From Adineta ricciae (taxonomy: Eukaryota; Rotifera; Eurotatoria; Adinetida; Adinetidae), in contig CAJNOJ010000373.1 of the NCBI GenBank assembly GCA_905250025.1, positions 1 to 64,000 on the forward strand: 64,000 bases of DNA, given 5' to 3'. This document shows positions 21,571-33,307 of this stretch, in pieces. Numbering within the stretch: the stretch's first letter is position 1; each line of letters opens with the position of its first letter. The notes beneath the pieces are model-generated. The model was not told the origin of the DNA. It did no database searches and saw only the letters and a list, made by a program, of their open reading frames with translations. Both the position numbers and the translations under genes were made by a program.

Positions 21571-22505
21571 TCAGGAGATAAGCACTAGTGATTTTTGTTC
21601 TTCTCCTGGTTCTGATTGTGTTGTCGCCGATCGTATTCCAATGAGTTTCCATAGTTCGAAATGAATATCGCGTCGGAATGATTTCGACATGACTAAATAT
21701 CCATAGAAAGTTGTTAAATAGCCCATCAGATATAGCAGAAAGGTAATAAAGAAAAACAACCTCAACGATTCGACTTGTATTCGTCTGGTGCTTTTATTTC
21801 GAATGTCGTTGGTCAGTCCCATATAGATCGAGAAAATCGAGTACGGAAACGTACAGATAAAATTCAGCAGAATTTCCGTATATACAAGTTCAATCAAGTT
21901 TCAATCTCGTTTTCGAAGGAAACTCTTCGTATAACGTGATTCTGAACACGTGCGAGATTGACGAATGTTTTTAATTAAGAGCGAAGCAAAGATGACCATC
22001 AGAACGCTTGGAACGATACCGAAACTAAACAGTTGAAAAACGCTGAAGAGAAAACCACAGAGAAGACACCGATTATTTTCAATACGTGGCCCGATAAGTA
22101 AATGAAAGCCAGCAGCACTCCACAACAGAAAACTCGCGATAATTGCTCGTCGAGCGGTTGAAATCGAAGCGAAAGTTCGAAATGTAGAGCGAGAACGATC
22201 ATTGAACGGAAAGTCATTGCGCAGATATAACCAATGCATAATCGCAGACGGCAGAGGGTAAGAAATCGACCGAAGGGATCAGGAAAATAAGCAGCGTAGA
22301 TGAAAGGAATCAGCGCACAATAGCTGCCTACGATGCTGAAAAGTGCGGCAGTAAACAAATAAGCTGAACACGAATTGATACGAATGTGTTCCTGAGAGAA
22401 AAATCCGAGTAAAATAAAGCTACCGATATTCCCCGGTACCAGTATAATCGGAACGACATAGCGAAGCATTGCTTGTTGAAATACAATTAGTGATGACAAA
22501 GACAT
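21571..22505 (-). pseudogene. Disabled rhodopsin-like 7TM receptor (copy 1)
   Basis: This is the counterpart of the intact 325-residue receptor at 31347-32324. The frame opens at the ATG at 22505 and reads through TM1-TM3. It is then broken by a 34-base deletion near 22192-22200 that removes the TIDRY motif and shifts the frame. The intact copy shows that the lost piece lay between two AGCGAGAAC repeats. A second lesion, a TGA at 21899-21901, replaces the Arg codon CGA. A 9-base in-frame indel in TM5 also distinguishes the copies. With the DRY motif gone and the frame broken, no functional receptor can be made unless the assembly is wrong here. Confidence 0.8.
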
Positions 22506-23250
22506 GACCTTGCGAGTCAGAATCGGCCAGTTTCACAATCTTTCAGTTATTATTAACAATAACTCTATTAACATTCTCTATTTCTGTCTCTAATTTATTC
22601 AATAGAAAAAAAGTAACACATGGGTTCTGCGTATTGTCATCTATTACTTCTTGCAAATAACACAACAAATGGGTAAATGCTTATTGTTGAAAGTTGTTCT
22701 AGAAAAAAACTTTGATAGTGCTTGACACAAATCATGTTTCTTTCTCGCAAGACTGAGACTGAACGTCGGAATAATAAAGTGACAATTTATTCGATAACAC
22801 TATACCATGTCGATGAAAAAGTAATTTCATCTAGAAGTAATCACAAAGCAATCAAAATCGTTCTATGGAGTAAGTGTTAATTGCCGAATATATCAATTAT
22901 AGAAAAGAATAAGAATTTTAGAGGAAAAGGCCACTTATCTTATACTTTTGAATATCCTTAATATGAGACAATGAATTTTAGAAGTGTTTTATACTCGTAA
23001 CTGCAAGTAGGAATAGAGTGTCAAGTACGAGAGCTTTCATTCGAACATCAAGATTCATTGAAACTGAACAATCACAGGAAGATTGAAATTAGTCTTTTTT
23101 GCTTACAATTCAATGGAAATACAAATGGATTTGCTGCTGTTATATGCACACTTCCAACATATTGCTTTTTAATCGCTTCGGTTTCCGATGATCGATCGGC
23201 TTTACGAAACTACAACGATGTAACAAGAAGATCGGGATAAAAACACTGCA
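22506..23250. other. Intergenic stretch
   Basis: This stretch, between the dead receptor and the Cys-rich gene, is matched by 32325-32844. The copies differ by several deletions, including a 20-30 base one near 22900. I see no gene. Confidence 0.4.
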
Positions 23251-23542
23251 CTATTTCACAATGAATCGATTTTTGCAATCACAAGAGTAATTTCCATTGC
23301 AAATACAACATGGCCTCATGATAGTCAACGTACATTGATCATTCGCGTCCTTAATAACACAAGTTGTATTACACGCATGAGCTCTACATGAGAATATAGT
23401 CAGACAATAGCTAAAAATTCAGCCTGTTTTGTTCTTACTCTCGCTCTACAGTACTGATAACACGTCCAGGTGGTGATTCAACTCTAACAGCTGCCACATC
23501 AACAGCAGTTGGAACAAGGTTGTGCTTAACGATTAACACGAA
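23251..23542 (-). CDS. Small Cys-rich protein gene, 5' end not found (copy 1)
   Basis: Two exons, 23439-23542 and 23251-23383, join in phase across a 55-base intron (donor GTAAGAAC, acceptor CATGTAG). They encode at least 78 residues. The second exon is dense in cysteine: HACNTTC, DQC, RPCCICNGNYSCDC, then a TAG. The pattern resembles a small secreted disulphide-rich domain, but I do not recognise it. The frame is open to a TAA at 23543-23545, with no ATG, so a leader exon with a signal peptide is probably missing from the model. The same two-exon structure is kept at 32845-33307, which supports a real gene. Confidence 0.4.
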
Positions 23543-24436
23543 TTACTTCCTAACAGTAGAATAGTACAAGAGCTCCTTCGAATTCCACCTAACTCGATTA
23601 TTATTATCAACAATATGCATTACCAATGCTCGGTTCTTTGGAGCAGCTATATTGGTTGTAACAAATTGGCTTCTTTCATACAACGGAATAAATATTTGTA
23701 CATCAGCTCAAATTGTGTGCCTTACGTGGCTTCAAAAACGGAAAAAAACTGTCAATTTTGATCACCGAATATACCATATTTCAGTTGTTTCGATGAGTCA
23801 GCCAACGCTACAGAGAGCATAGTCTACTTTTTATTTTAGCCGATCATTTACCTTAATAGAGTTTTTTAGTTTGCAATATGAGTCATCTCGTCGTGATGTT
23901 GATATGAGCATTATGTCTTCAAAACTTTTAAAAAATATTGTGTGTAGATGTCGGTAGTTTATAAATAAAGATTTTCATGATGACCGTATTTTATAGAGTA
24001 TAGATTTTGATCTAAATGTCTCTTAGAAATGAGCAAATACAAAACGTTAATGCTTGTTCTTTTTTGACGAGAAACTATCGAAATGACATTACAAACAATT
24101 CTGTAAAATCATGAATCGATATGGAAGAATGCACAATAACTTACGCTTGTTTGTCTTTTTCAGTCGATCGTTTGTCATCGAATTCTTTAATAAGCAAAGC
24201 TTTGAAAGCAAACAAACTTTTGGCTAGCTGTTCTTTCTTATTCTTCTGAATTCTTTATTGAAAAAAAGATCTTTTTTTCTTTTTTGTTCTTCCTTTCTTC
24301 AGTCTGCGTAAATTTACTCGTTCACTTCGATTGTATTTCTACAACATGCCTATATGATTTCGATGAGATTCGCCTAGTCGAGAGTTTTGTTCAGTCAACT
24401 TGTAAACCGACATTCGATTAATTGTGATTTCACACG
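23543..24436. other. Intergenic stretch before acyltransferase
   Basis: I see no further coding signal apart from a possible unseen leader exon of the Cys-rich gene on the minus strand. It contains a T-rich run (24240-24300) just upstream of the acyltransferase ATG. Confidence 0.4.
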
Positions 24437-26355
24437 ATGCTTATCTATCGAAAAGAAATCGATGGACTACGAGCAATTGCTGTTTTACCGGTTATTCTCT
24501 ACCATGCTGGATATGTCAATATCGTTCCAGGAGGTTATGTCGGCGTTGATATATTTTTTGTTATTAGTGGCTATTTGATCACATCGCTTATCGATACGGA
24601 AATTCGACAAGGAACCTTTTCACTCATTCGTTTCTATGAAAGACGTTGCCGTCGAATCCTTCCAGCATTGTATGTTATCTCACTCGTCACTTGTTACTTT
24701 GCCTACCAACGGATGTCGCCAGGTCAATTGAAAGATTTTGGTTATTCTCTCATTTCTATCATAACCTTTTCTTCGAATGTGTTTTTCTGGTGGAAGGACG
24801 ATCGATACTTTTCGCAATTGAATGAATTGAATCCGGTGGTTCATACATGGAGTTTAGCTGTGGAAGAACAATTCTATCTCGTTTTTCCTTTGCTATGCTT
24901 GTTGTTCGCGAGATGGAGACGAAATTTACTGATTTTCTTGGGATTTGTTGGATCGTTCAGCTTTTTTCTTGCACAATGGGGAGGTAACATTCAGATAATC
25001 TCGAAAATGACGTTTTACATGTTTTTCCAACATCCGTGGGCATCGTTTTATATGCCAATTGGACGTATATGGGAATTGTTACTTGGTGCTTTCGTGGCCT
25101 TCTATTCAAGAGCAAATGATTCAATCGTGTATGTATCGATTTTTCTTCAATTAATTTTAAAAGAATTGAATTTGATAAAACTTGAGATCTTGAGTTTTCC
25201 CTGTTTTGCTTACAAGAGATTCTATCTGGCTCAGGTAAAGAGGTTTATTGATAACAAATATCTTTTCTAGGTCGGGCAAATCAATCGGTATGCGGGCACA
25301 AGTTGCTTCTGTAATTGGACTATCTTTGGTCATTATATCGATTATGACACTAGACAGTCGTTCGATCCCTCCATTCCCGAATTGCTACACGATGGTGCCT
25401 ACTTTTGGAGCAACCCTGATTATTATCTATGGAAAACATGATACTTTAGTTGGCCGTTTACTGTCCTTAGAACCAGTTCGTTGGATAGGTTTAATATCCT
25501 ACAGTGCCTATCTTTGGCACCAACCTTTGCTCGTTTGTCTACGTCTCGGACCAATTTCCCTGATGACTATCTCGCATATGAAATCGGTGATCGTTATCAT
25601 AGTTCTACTTTCTGCAATTACGTATTACTCCATCGAGCAGCCTTTCCGGAATCGGGCTTTGTTTTCTCGGAGAGTCGTATTTGGCTGCTCAGCTGCAGGA
25701 GCATTTGTTATATATTCCGTCGCAGTATTTCTCATTTATACCGCCAATTCTCGGACTACATTCATCGAAAAAGTAACATATAATCGATCGGTGATTATCG
25801 ACAGCATCATGCGCAACGGATCTTTGACTCTAAAAGAAGTCGACACATATCTGGCTGATATCGAACCCATGGAACTGTCGAACTATGTGACGCGTCGTTT
25901 CGACACTCATCTCAAAGCTTATCCAACGTTTTCTGCACAATCAGCGAAGACCAAACGAAGACTTCTACTTATCGGTGATAGTTTCGCGCAAGATTTTATG
26001 AACATGATTGCCGAAACAAACAGCCTACAAAAGTACGAAATACGCTGTTATTACATTCGATTTCAGTGTCAGATCTACATGGGTGACGAAGATCGACTGC
26101 AATGGATTGCGTCATTTCACCGATCACTTTGTATCAATGATCACAAAATCCAATCAGCTATTCCAATGATACGTGAAGCGGATGTTATCATTCTCGCTGG
26201 TTTTTGGCTTCGATGGAGTGCTATACGATTGCCGAGAACCATCGAATTGTTAAATCTAACGAAGAGTCAGAAACTTCTTGTTCTAGGGTTGAAAAACTTT
26301 GGTGTCATCGATTTAAAAAAATACATGAACATGTCGTACGAATTTCGCATTCAGC
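24437..26355 (+). CDS. Acyltransferase-3 / SGNH O-acyltransferase, cut at assembly joint (copy 1)
   Basis: Exons 24437-25128 and 25271 onward are the same as in the complete second copy. The N-terminal part is a multi-pass acyltransferase-3 domain that starts RKEIDGLRAIAVLPVILYHAG and contains GVDIFFVISGYLI and HTWSLAVEEQFYL. The C-terminal part is an SGNH hydrolase-like domain with GDSFAQDF. The frame is cut at 26355, after EFRIQ, where an 'n' joins unrelated minus-strand sequence. It therefore lacks the last 75 or so residues, including the catalytic Asp-His pair. I read the cut as an assembly joint rather than a biological truncation. Confidence 0.75.
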
Positions 26356-26356
26356 N
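26356..26356. other. Single-base ambiguity at a large discontinuity
   Basis: An 'n' separates acyltransferase copy 1 (plus strand) from the giant gene copy 2 (minus strand). Both genes are cut mid-codon-stream. The left side matches sequence ending at 35995, and the right side matches sequence starting at 16544. Confidence 0.9.
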
Positions 26357-27626
26357 GAACAACATCGCCATCTTCACAACTCCCGAGAATGTCTTTTAAT
26401 TGTACCGTCACAGACGCGATATATCGCGTTTCTGATCTATTGAATGGAGAACTGATGACGTTTGTCAATCGAGGATCTTTTCCTATGTCATCAGTTGTAA
26501 TATGAACTAAAAAGCATCCCGACGCAATCTCAACCTTCTTTTGTGTCATGCGACATCCTGCTAAAAATTGAATCATAGTCGATTTACCAGATCCAGTTTC
26601 ACCTAAGAGAAGGAGGATATCTTGATTACGAATTAAATCCGCAGCTTGGTTGGCTTTCAACACTAGTCTTTGCATTTCTTGAACGTGTAATGGACGAATT
26701 CGTGTCAACAGCTTACTCAAACAAGCTACGACAGATGAATCATTACTATTCTCGATGATTATATTCAATTCTTGAAATCTCGTTTGCGCCCATTCGGAGA
26801 AAAATTGCTCTCGTATCATCTGTTCTCTAAGTTTTTGCAACAGTTCAATTTTTGAATCTCTCGTTAATGAAGAAGCTCCTTCTAACTGTTTTTCGTTGAA
26901 GTGTATGAGAAGCTCCAAAATTATTTTCTCAGCGCATGGTGGCATAGAATTACAATCAGTACGAAGGTTTTCAATATACGAACGTCTCGCACCTCGATCA
27001 TCAAAACCTTCATTCTGAATTCCTATTTGCAATCCACCTGTATTCTGCAAGTTATGTGATTCCAAATTATGTTCTAAGGAATCTAACCGGGGATAAAGTT
27101 CGTTTCCGTTACCTTCGTTTGGAATGTTATTTGTTGATGAAGTAATAGACGTCACTGGAGTGATTTTCGATAAGTCAACATTGACACCTGCTAATAAGCT
27201 TTCAATCGTTATTGCCGCACTATTCATCGCATCATGTTGTTGTGGCAAATCTTTCACCTGCAGAGTGCTCTCCGAATAAACTTCTTTGAACTGGCTTTGT
27301 AATTTGTTTGGTATGGTACCTTTCACTGGATCTGTATATTCAGCTCTGTTGATCGATCCATCTGCATTAAATTCCAGTAGGATTCCAGTACAATGGGAGT
27401 TCCCAAAATAGTATGGAATAAGTATGATGCGTTCCCCATTATGCTCGTTGCTCTCGTTTTCTAAGGATGATTGAAATAGATCCGGGTCATCGTGTCTAAC
27501 CACCGGTAAAACATGAATGGGTTTGGTACTATCGTCTGGAAAGTGTTTGTGCCACTCTGTGAGTTTGTCCACTAGAACTGTTTGAATATCACTGTACTGA
27601 TATTGTGAAACATTTGACGAAGCCAT
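26357..27626 (-). CDS. N-terminal fragment of the giant GTPase/SecA-type protein (copy 2)
   Basis: The first 423 codons are close to those at 8562-17813, with about two dozen substitutions and no frame break. It keeps the HC, YTDP and QQ residues of the Ulp-like domain, again with Ser-Ala where Cys-Gly is expected. The P-loop GETGSGKST is intact. The frame is lost at the 'n' at 26356, directly after GDVV and before the DAPG motif. The clean reading frame up to the joint suggests a live allele whose remainder is not in this window. Confidence 0.75.
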
Positions 27627-28130
27627 ACAAATGTTAGTATGCTGTATAATGAGTTTTAGTGTTGTCTATTTACTAAGTAAAATACGAATGCCGAAATTAC
27701 AACAGAGTTTAGTTTATGTTGGAAAAAATAAGATGCCTTTCGCTTCGTATCTCAAGACTTTTCATTGATAATTTCTCTGTGTTTTATCCCATAAAAAAAC
27801 TGATAAGTATTTGTCAACTAATGAAATTCTTAGGTTTTGTCACCTTAAGTACACAGTCATACAGAAAATGAAGTTCGACGAACAAATATATACGATAAAG
27901 GCCGAAAACAAGAATGTCGAATGGAGTAAATGGTGAGTAAGAAAATATCAAGAATGAGATTATTAAGTTTTATTATATAATCCAATGTTATGAACGAATT
28001 TGCTGGTTCAAAGAATTAAGACAACAGAAGAATAACGGAAAAGAATTAAAAGAATGCGAGTGGCGGAGTCTTCATTATAAACACGTCTCATCCACATCTA
28101 CGGCTACTATACATTCATACCAGCGCAGCC
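27627..28130. other. Short intergenic stretch
   Basis: This is the counterpart of 17814-18357 with small deletions (for example near 27885). I see no gene. Confidence 0.4.
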
Positions 28131-28739
28131 TCACTTTTCAGCCGCATATTCTTTCAGTTGTCGCACGAATCCATCGTTTGGTCGGATGTTCGGACGTGCT
28201 CTTTTCACTAGTTGATACGCATCGTCATACGACATTCGCCGTGTGCCTATCAGATAAGCTAAGACAATGCTCGAACTCCGCGAAACGCCCGCATTACAAT
28301 GCACCAGTACACATCCATTATCAGCCAGTGCTTGTTCGATGAATTGATTGGTTTGTGCAAATACTTTCGAAATATTTGTTTCAGGCACATCTAATAATTC
28401 AATATTCAAATAATTGTATCGGTCAGGGAAGACATTTTCGATTCCCGTTGCTACATTGAGTATATGTGTGATTTTACATTCGTTGAGACCTGGCAGATTC
28501 GACGCTGCGTCTTGTGAACCAATGTAAACACCATCTATAACATGATGAAGTTCTTCATCAGGTGAGTTGTCGATGACCATAAATGCACCATTCGAGTCAC
28601 TTGACCGACCACGTGTTTCGAATGTTCCTTGATCAGATTTACTCTCATGATGAGTTTGACCTAATGAGTTGGTAACACGTGTAACGGTCGGACGGAGTTT
28701 CAATCGAGAACCGGCCTGAATATCAGAAAGAAAGGACAT
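28131..28739 (-). CDS. DUSP19: DUSP19-like dual-specificity phosphatase (copy 2)
   Basis: 202 residues, single exon, with the catalytic loop HCNAGVSRSSS. It differs from copy 1 at about 16 positions, mainly in the polar N-terminal tail and the last residues. The active-site loop change Ile to Val is conservative and Val is common in this family. Both copies look functional, which suits two alleles under constraint. Confidence 0.85.
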   Translation of the reverse strand: MSFLSDIQAGSRLKLRPTVTRVTNSLGQTHHESKSDQGTFETRGRSSDSNGAFMVIDNSPDEELHHVIDGVYIGSQDAASNLPGLNECKITHILNVATGIENVFPDRYNYLNIELLDVPETNISKVFAQTNQFIEQALADNGCVLVHCNAGVSRSSSIVLAYLIGTRRMSYDDAYQLVKRARPNIRPNDGFVRQLKEYAAEK

Positions 28740-28891
28740 TTCAACTGTGACCTGCTGTATTACAAATTCCTACAATCAATCTTTGTTATTCAATGGCCGT
28801 GATTATCGACAAATTGTATATTTCTGCAAACGGAGATGTCGCTCTACTCAATGCGCACATCTCCCATTTATTGATACAATTAGTAAAAGAA

Positions 28892-29428
28892 TTACAAGAG
28901 CCGAACACGATCCGGATACATCGAAAAAATGACGATGAATTTCCATGGCAAAGGACAATTATTTAAATCAACTTTCATCGTATCACCTGTCTTTCTTGTT
29001 TCATTCTTTATCCGAATAAGTTGTTGATCGCAATCAATGATCAACTCGAGTATATCCCCTGTTTCCGCACCTGCCCACTTGTCTTTTGGCACTTTTTTAT
29101 GTTGACCATTTTCTACAATAGTTGTTTTATCTTCCCAATCGTGAGACGATGTTTCCCACGCATAGGTCGAAGGTGTCTTGTTAAAATATTGATCTGTAGC
29201 AGTGACATTCGCCGAGATAACACCGACGAGGATTATATTCGCTTCTTTATCCCCTCCAATCGGTTCTAGCTGAAATCGAATGCGATGTTGACCGCTCGAG
29301 TACTTCTGTTGACCACGGGCATAATCACCGCCGTACGTAGCGCGGAGTTTTTCAAACACTTGATACTTATTGCGTAACGAATGTCCATATCCTTCTGTTT
29401 GATCGAATCGTTCGACTGTTTCCATCAT
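28892..29428 (-). CDS. SPRY/B30.2-like domain protein (copy 2)
   Basis: 178 residues from the ATG at 29428. It differs from the copy at 19119-19655 by only a few residues (Glu to Gly, Arg to Lys and the C-terminal residue). It carries the same SPRY strand pattern with STYAWETSSHDW and CPLPWKFIVIFS. The strong conservation suggests that both copies are expressed or very recently diverged. Confidence 0.65.
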   Translation of the reverse strand: MMETVERFDQTEGYGHSLRNKYQVFEKLRATYGGDYARGQQKYSSGQHRIRFQLEPIGGDKEANIILVGVISANVTATDQYFNKTPSTYAWETSSHDWEDKTTIVENGQHKKVPKDKWAGAETGDILELIIDCDQQLIRIKNETRKTGDTMKVDLNNCPLPWKFIVIFSMYPDRVRLL

Positions 29429-29697
29429 GATGAGCACAAGATTTGTGATGATTTAGTAATCCGTTTATTTATTACTACACACAAAGTAGAAATTACGATT
29501 GTATTGTTTGAATGATAATACAAAAATAAGAAAATAAGGCTCGAGAGATACTATCAGTGTATGTGTGTTTTTTTTCGTATGACGAAGAGAAAAATATGAG
29601 TGATTACGTAGAACGACGAAAAAATCTTGCTTGTTTGTTTGTTTTTCACTGGTCACACTAAGCAACAATAACTTCAGACAGACAACGCGAATGACAA

Positions 29698-30583
29698 TTA
29701 CTTAGATTTCGTTTTTCTCGAAAAATCTGCACATAATAACCGATAAAGAAGATAAGGATTCATTATCCACAGAGCCGGGAGACAAATATACGCGATATAT
29801 TTATAATAGTAAACACCAATTCGTTCTCCGTCATGGTATACACCAAGACTAATACATGCTAACATTCCAAACCGACAAATAATAAAAGTAATTTGATTGA
29901 TATACATGTTCAATCGAACAATTTGATTGTGAGGTGAAATGTTGTATAATTCAAATAATCTTCGAATGTGTAGAAAGATGGAATTGAACTCAGCGAGGAG
30001 TGTCAACGTTTGATAACCGACATTCTTTAGACGAACGATATTTGGACCGAAAGTGAAGAGTACCTTTGAAAAACGAATGAACACTTCGTATTCACTCTAC
30101 CAAAGATCAATCGAAGACTTACGATCACATGATGCAACACCATTTGCCACATATCAGCTCCCCGACGATTGGAGATAATATCCATTGAATCATAACAAAA
30201 GTAGCCTAAATAGACGAGAAAAGATAACAGATCATTGTTTGAAAATCCGTTCGGATAATATAACCGAAAGAAAAACAACCAATTAAGTAAGTCAACCAAG
30301 TGATGTGTCCGATATAATCGTTGTGAATGTCAGGCGAATAGATCCAAAGACTGTAAATAGCAAGAGTACCAGTGATTAACGCATGTAGGAAGCTCATCCA
30401 TATGTTTGTTCGTTTACATCGTTCGACATTGGGATCGGTGAAACAAGTGCGAACGAGCGGCGATGGCGACGAATCTTTTTGAGTTGTTGAAGTCATTAAC
30501 AGATGGCATATGTAACGGCAGACGACGAAGAAGAAAAACGAAAATATGACAAAGGCAAAGCCAATGAGATTAGTAATGATCAT
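29698..30583 (-). CDS. TLC-domain multi-pass membrane protein (copy 2)
   Basis: Exons 30280-30583, 30123-30205 and 29698-30063 join in phase to give 250 residues. The same splice sites are used as in copy 1. The frame starts MIITNLIG, one Met shorter than copy 1. The HH pair and the AEFNS motif are retained. Differences are conservative. Confidence 0.7.
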
Positions 30584-31346
30584 GATGTCTCAGGTATTTA
30601 CTAGATGGAGAGAAATGAAATGACATTGATAGTACTTGTTAGATACATACAGAGCAGAATAATATTTTATTTTCTATATGTGCAAGAACAGTTTAGAATC
30701 GATCGTTCTGTCACGTGTTGCGAGAAGTAAATGACGATTCAAGGACAAGTGATTCGTAAGCAAATAGAAACGAAAACATCTTCGATACATCAAAACGTCA
30801 CTCGTACTTTATTGTGTTCGGCAACTTCGATTTTGTTTTACATGATCGACTCTCCTAAACACGCGTGTGCAAAATGAAAAAAAATCGTACTTTTAACTTT
30901 GTGTAGTTCAATAGGCGATTAATAGTGTTCGTTTGCATTCATTTGTACAAAACAATCCCATGTCGAGAAAGAACAGAATGCATGCGTGAGTGTTGCTTCG
31001 GTTGACTAAACCGTTTAGACAAGCGAATGTTTTTATTTTTTGTATTAAAAAATAATACGATGTGAATAGAATAAGAAGATATATGCGAAAGAACTGTTTT
31101 ATGCATGTTTTTACTTATCATCATCGATAGACACGCATTCGAATGCTTTATCAGACAGAGCAGAACTTCCGAAGATTAGAAAAGATTACCGGGAGTCGTG
31201 TACGCTCAACCTAACTTTATGAATGACATCAAATCGGTAACCAATGCTCTCCTATAGTGAGCAACGAACAAGATTATATCAATGTGAATGGAATGAAAAG
31301 CATTTTATTGGTGGATTTAAACTATTAATAACTGAATAATTTTTCA
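30584..31346. other. Intergenic stretch
   Basis: This is the counterpart of 20806-21570. I see no gene. Confidence 0.4.
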
Positions 31347-32324
31347 TCAGGAGAGAAGCCCTAGTGAGTTTTGTTCTTTTCCTAGTTCTGACTGTGTTGT
31401 CACGGATCGCGTTCCAATGAGTTTCCATAGTTCGGAGCGAATTTCGCGTCGGAATGATTTCGACATGACTAAATACCCATAGAATGTTGTTGAATAGCCC
31501 ATCAGATATAGCAGAAAGGTAATAAAGAAAAAGAACGTCAACGATTCGACTTGTATTCGTCTGGTGCTTTTATTTTGAATGTCATTGGTCAGTCCCATAT
31601 AGATCGAAAAAATCGAGTACGGAAGTGTACAGATAAAATTCAGTAGGATTTCCGTATATACAAGTTCAATCAAGTTTCGATCTCGTTTTCGAAGGAAACT
31701 CTTCGTATAATGTGATCCTGAACGCGTGCGAGATTGACGAATGTTTTTAATTAAGAGCAAAGCAAAGACGATCATCAGAACACTTGGAAGGATACCGAAA
31801 GAAAGCAGTTGAAAAACGCTGAAGAGAAAGCCGTAGAGACCGTAGAGAAGACACCGATTATTTTCAATACGTGGTCCGATGAGTAAATGAAAGCCAGCAG
31901 CACTCCAGAACAGAAAAGTTGTGATAATTGCTCGTCGAGCGGTTGAAATCGAAGCAAAAGTTCGAAATGTTGAGCGAGAACTTGTCAGTGCATAACGATC
32001 GATCGTAGCGAGAACGATCATTGAACGGAAAGTCATTGCGCAGATATAACCAATGTATAATCGCAGACGGCAGAGGATAAGAAATCGACCGAAGGGATCA
32101 GGATAATAAGCAGCGTATATGAAAGGAATGAGCGCACAATAGCTGCCTATGATGCTGAAAAGTGCGGCAGTAAACAAATAAGCTGAACACGAATTGATAC
32201 GAATGTGTTTCTGAGAGAAAAATCCGAGTAAAATAAAGTTACCGATATTCCCCAGTACCAGTATGATCGGAACGATATAGCGAAGCATTGCCTGTTGAAA
32301 TACAATGAGTGATGACAAAGACAT
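31347..32324 (-). CDS. Rhodopsin-like 7TM receptor, intact (copy 2)
   Basis: 325 residues in one exon with seven hydrophobic segments. TM1 contains the Asn of GNIGNFILLGF. TM3 ends in TIDRY, the class A DRY motif. The third intracellular loop is basic (RKRDRNLIELVYTEILL). TM7 has YLMGYSTTFYGYLVMS in place of the usual NPxxY. The short basic C-tail ends after KLIGTRS. Its ligand is unknown; the family is expanded in bdelloids. The allele-like copy at 21571-22505 is dead, so this may be the only working version in the window. Confidence 0.75.
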   Translation of the reverse strand: MSLSSLIVFQQAMLRYIVPIILVLGNIGNFILLGFFSQKHIRINSCSAYLFTAALFSIIGSYCALIPFIYAAYYPDPFGRFLILCRLRLYIGYICAMTFRSMIVLATIDRYALTSSRSTFRTFASISTARRAIITTFLFWSAAGFHLLIGPRIENNRCLLYGLYGFLFSVFQLLSFGILPSVLMIVFALLLIKNIRQSRTRSGSHYTKSFLRKRDRNLIELVYTEILLNFICTLPYSIFSIYMGLTNDIQNKSTRRIQVESLTFFFFITFLLYLMGYSTTFYGYLVMSKSFRREIRSELWKLIGTRSVTTQSELGKEQNSLGLLS

Positions 32325-32844
32325 GACCTTGCGAGTCAGAATCAGCCAGTTTCACAATCTTCCAGTTATTATTACCAATAACGCTGTTAACATTCTCTCT
32401 GTGTTTCTCTAACTTAATCAATAAAAAAAAGTAACACATATGGGTTCTGCACATTGTCATCTATTACTTCTTGCAAATAACACAACGAATGGATAAATGC
32501 TTTTTGTTGAGGGGTGTTCTAAAAAAAACCTTGACAGTGCTTGACACAAATCATGTGTCTTTCCCGCAAGACTGAGACTGAACGTCAGAATAATAAAGTG
32601 ATAATTTACTCGATAACACTATGCCGCGTTGATGAAAAAGTCATTTCATCTATAAGTAATCACAAAGCAATCAAAATCGTTCTATGGAGTAGGTGTTAAT
32701 TGCCGATAATATCGACTATAGAAAAGGCCACTTATCTGATACTTTTGAATGTCCTTAACATGAGACAATGAATTTTGGAAGTGTTTTACACTCGTAACTA
32801 CAATTAGGAATAGAGCATCAAGTACGAGAGCTTTCATTCAAATA
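32325..32844. other. Intergenic stretch
   Basis: This is the counterpart of 22506-23250, shorter by several deletions. I see no gene. Confidence 0.4.
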
Positions 32845-33307
32845 TCAATATTCATTGAAACTGGACAAACACAGGAAAATTGAAATTAGCATACTTCCAT
32901 CATATTGCTTTTCAATCGCTTCGATTTCTAATGATCGATCGGCTTCACGAAACTCTATAACGATGTAATAAAAAGATCGGGATAAAAACACTGCACTACT
33001 CACAATGAATCGATTTTCGCAATCACAAGAGTAATTTCCATTGCAAATACAGCATGGCCTTATGATAGTCAACATGCATTGATCATTCACGTGCTTAATT
33101 ACATAAGCTGTATTACACGCATTAGCTCTGCATGAGAATATAGTCCGACAATAGCCAAAAATTCGGCCTGTTTTGTTCTTACTCTCGCTCTACAGTGCTG
33201 ATAACACGTCTGGGTGGTAATTCAACTTTTACAGTTGCCACATCAACAGCGGTTGGAACAATATTGCGCTTAACGATTAACTCGATTGTTATTATCAACA
33301 ATATGCA
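32845..33307 (-). CDS. Small Cys-rich protein gene, altered allele (copy 2)
   Basis: Exons 33183-33307 and 32845-33127 join in phase (donor GTAAGAAC, acceptor CATGCAG). The Cys-rich core RPCCICNGNYSCDC is kept. One cysteine of the first exon-2 motif is now Tyr (NTAY against NTTC in copy 1). A 1-base deletion just before the copy 1 stop codon shifts the frame and adds about 49 residues. The tail is hydrophobic near its end. This copy may be decaying. As in copy 1, no start codon is visible. Confidence 0.35.

Larger units (their letters stand above)
16544..26355. repeat. Large duplicated block, copy 1
   Basis: The order is 5' end of the giant gene, DUSP19-like, SPRY-like, TLC protein, 7TM receptor, Cys-rich gene, acyltransferase. 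It is repeated collinearly at 26357-35995. The copies differ by scattered substitutions and by indels of 1 to about 60 bases, mostly outside genes. Copy 1 stops inside acyltransferase exon 2, at the exact base where the 'n' at 26356 begins. Confidence 0.9.

Noticed and set aside
22239..22505. Two or three separate small receptor-like genes at 21.5-22.5 kb
   Set aside because: Alignment with the intact copy at 31347-32324 shows they are one receptor split by a 34-base deletion and a nonsense change.
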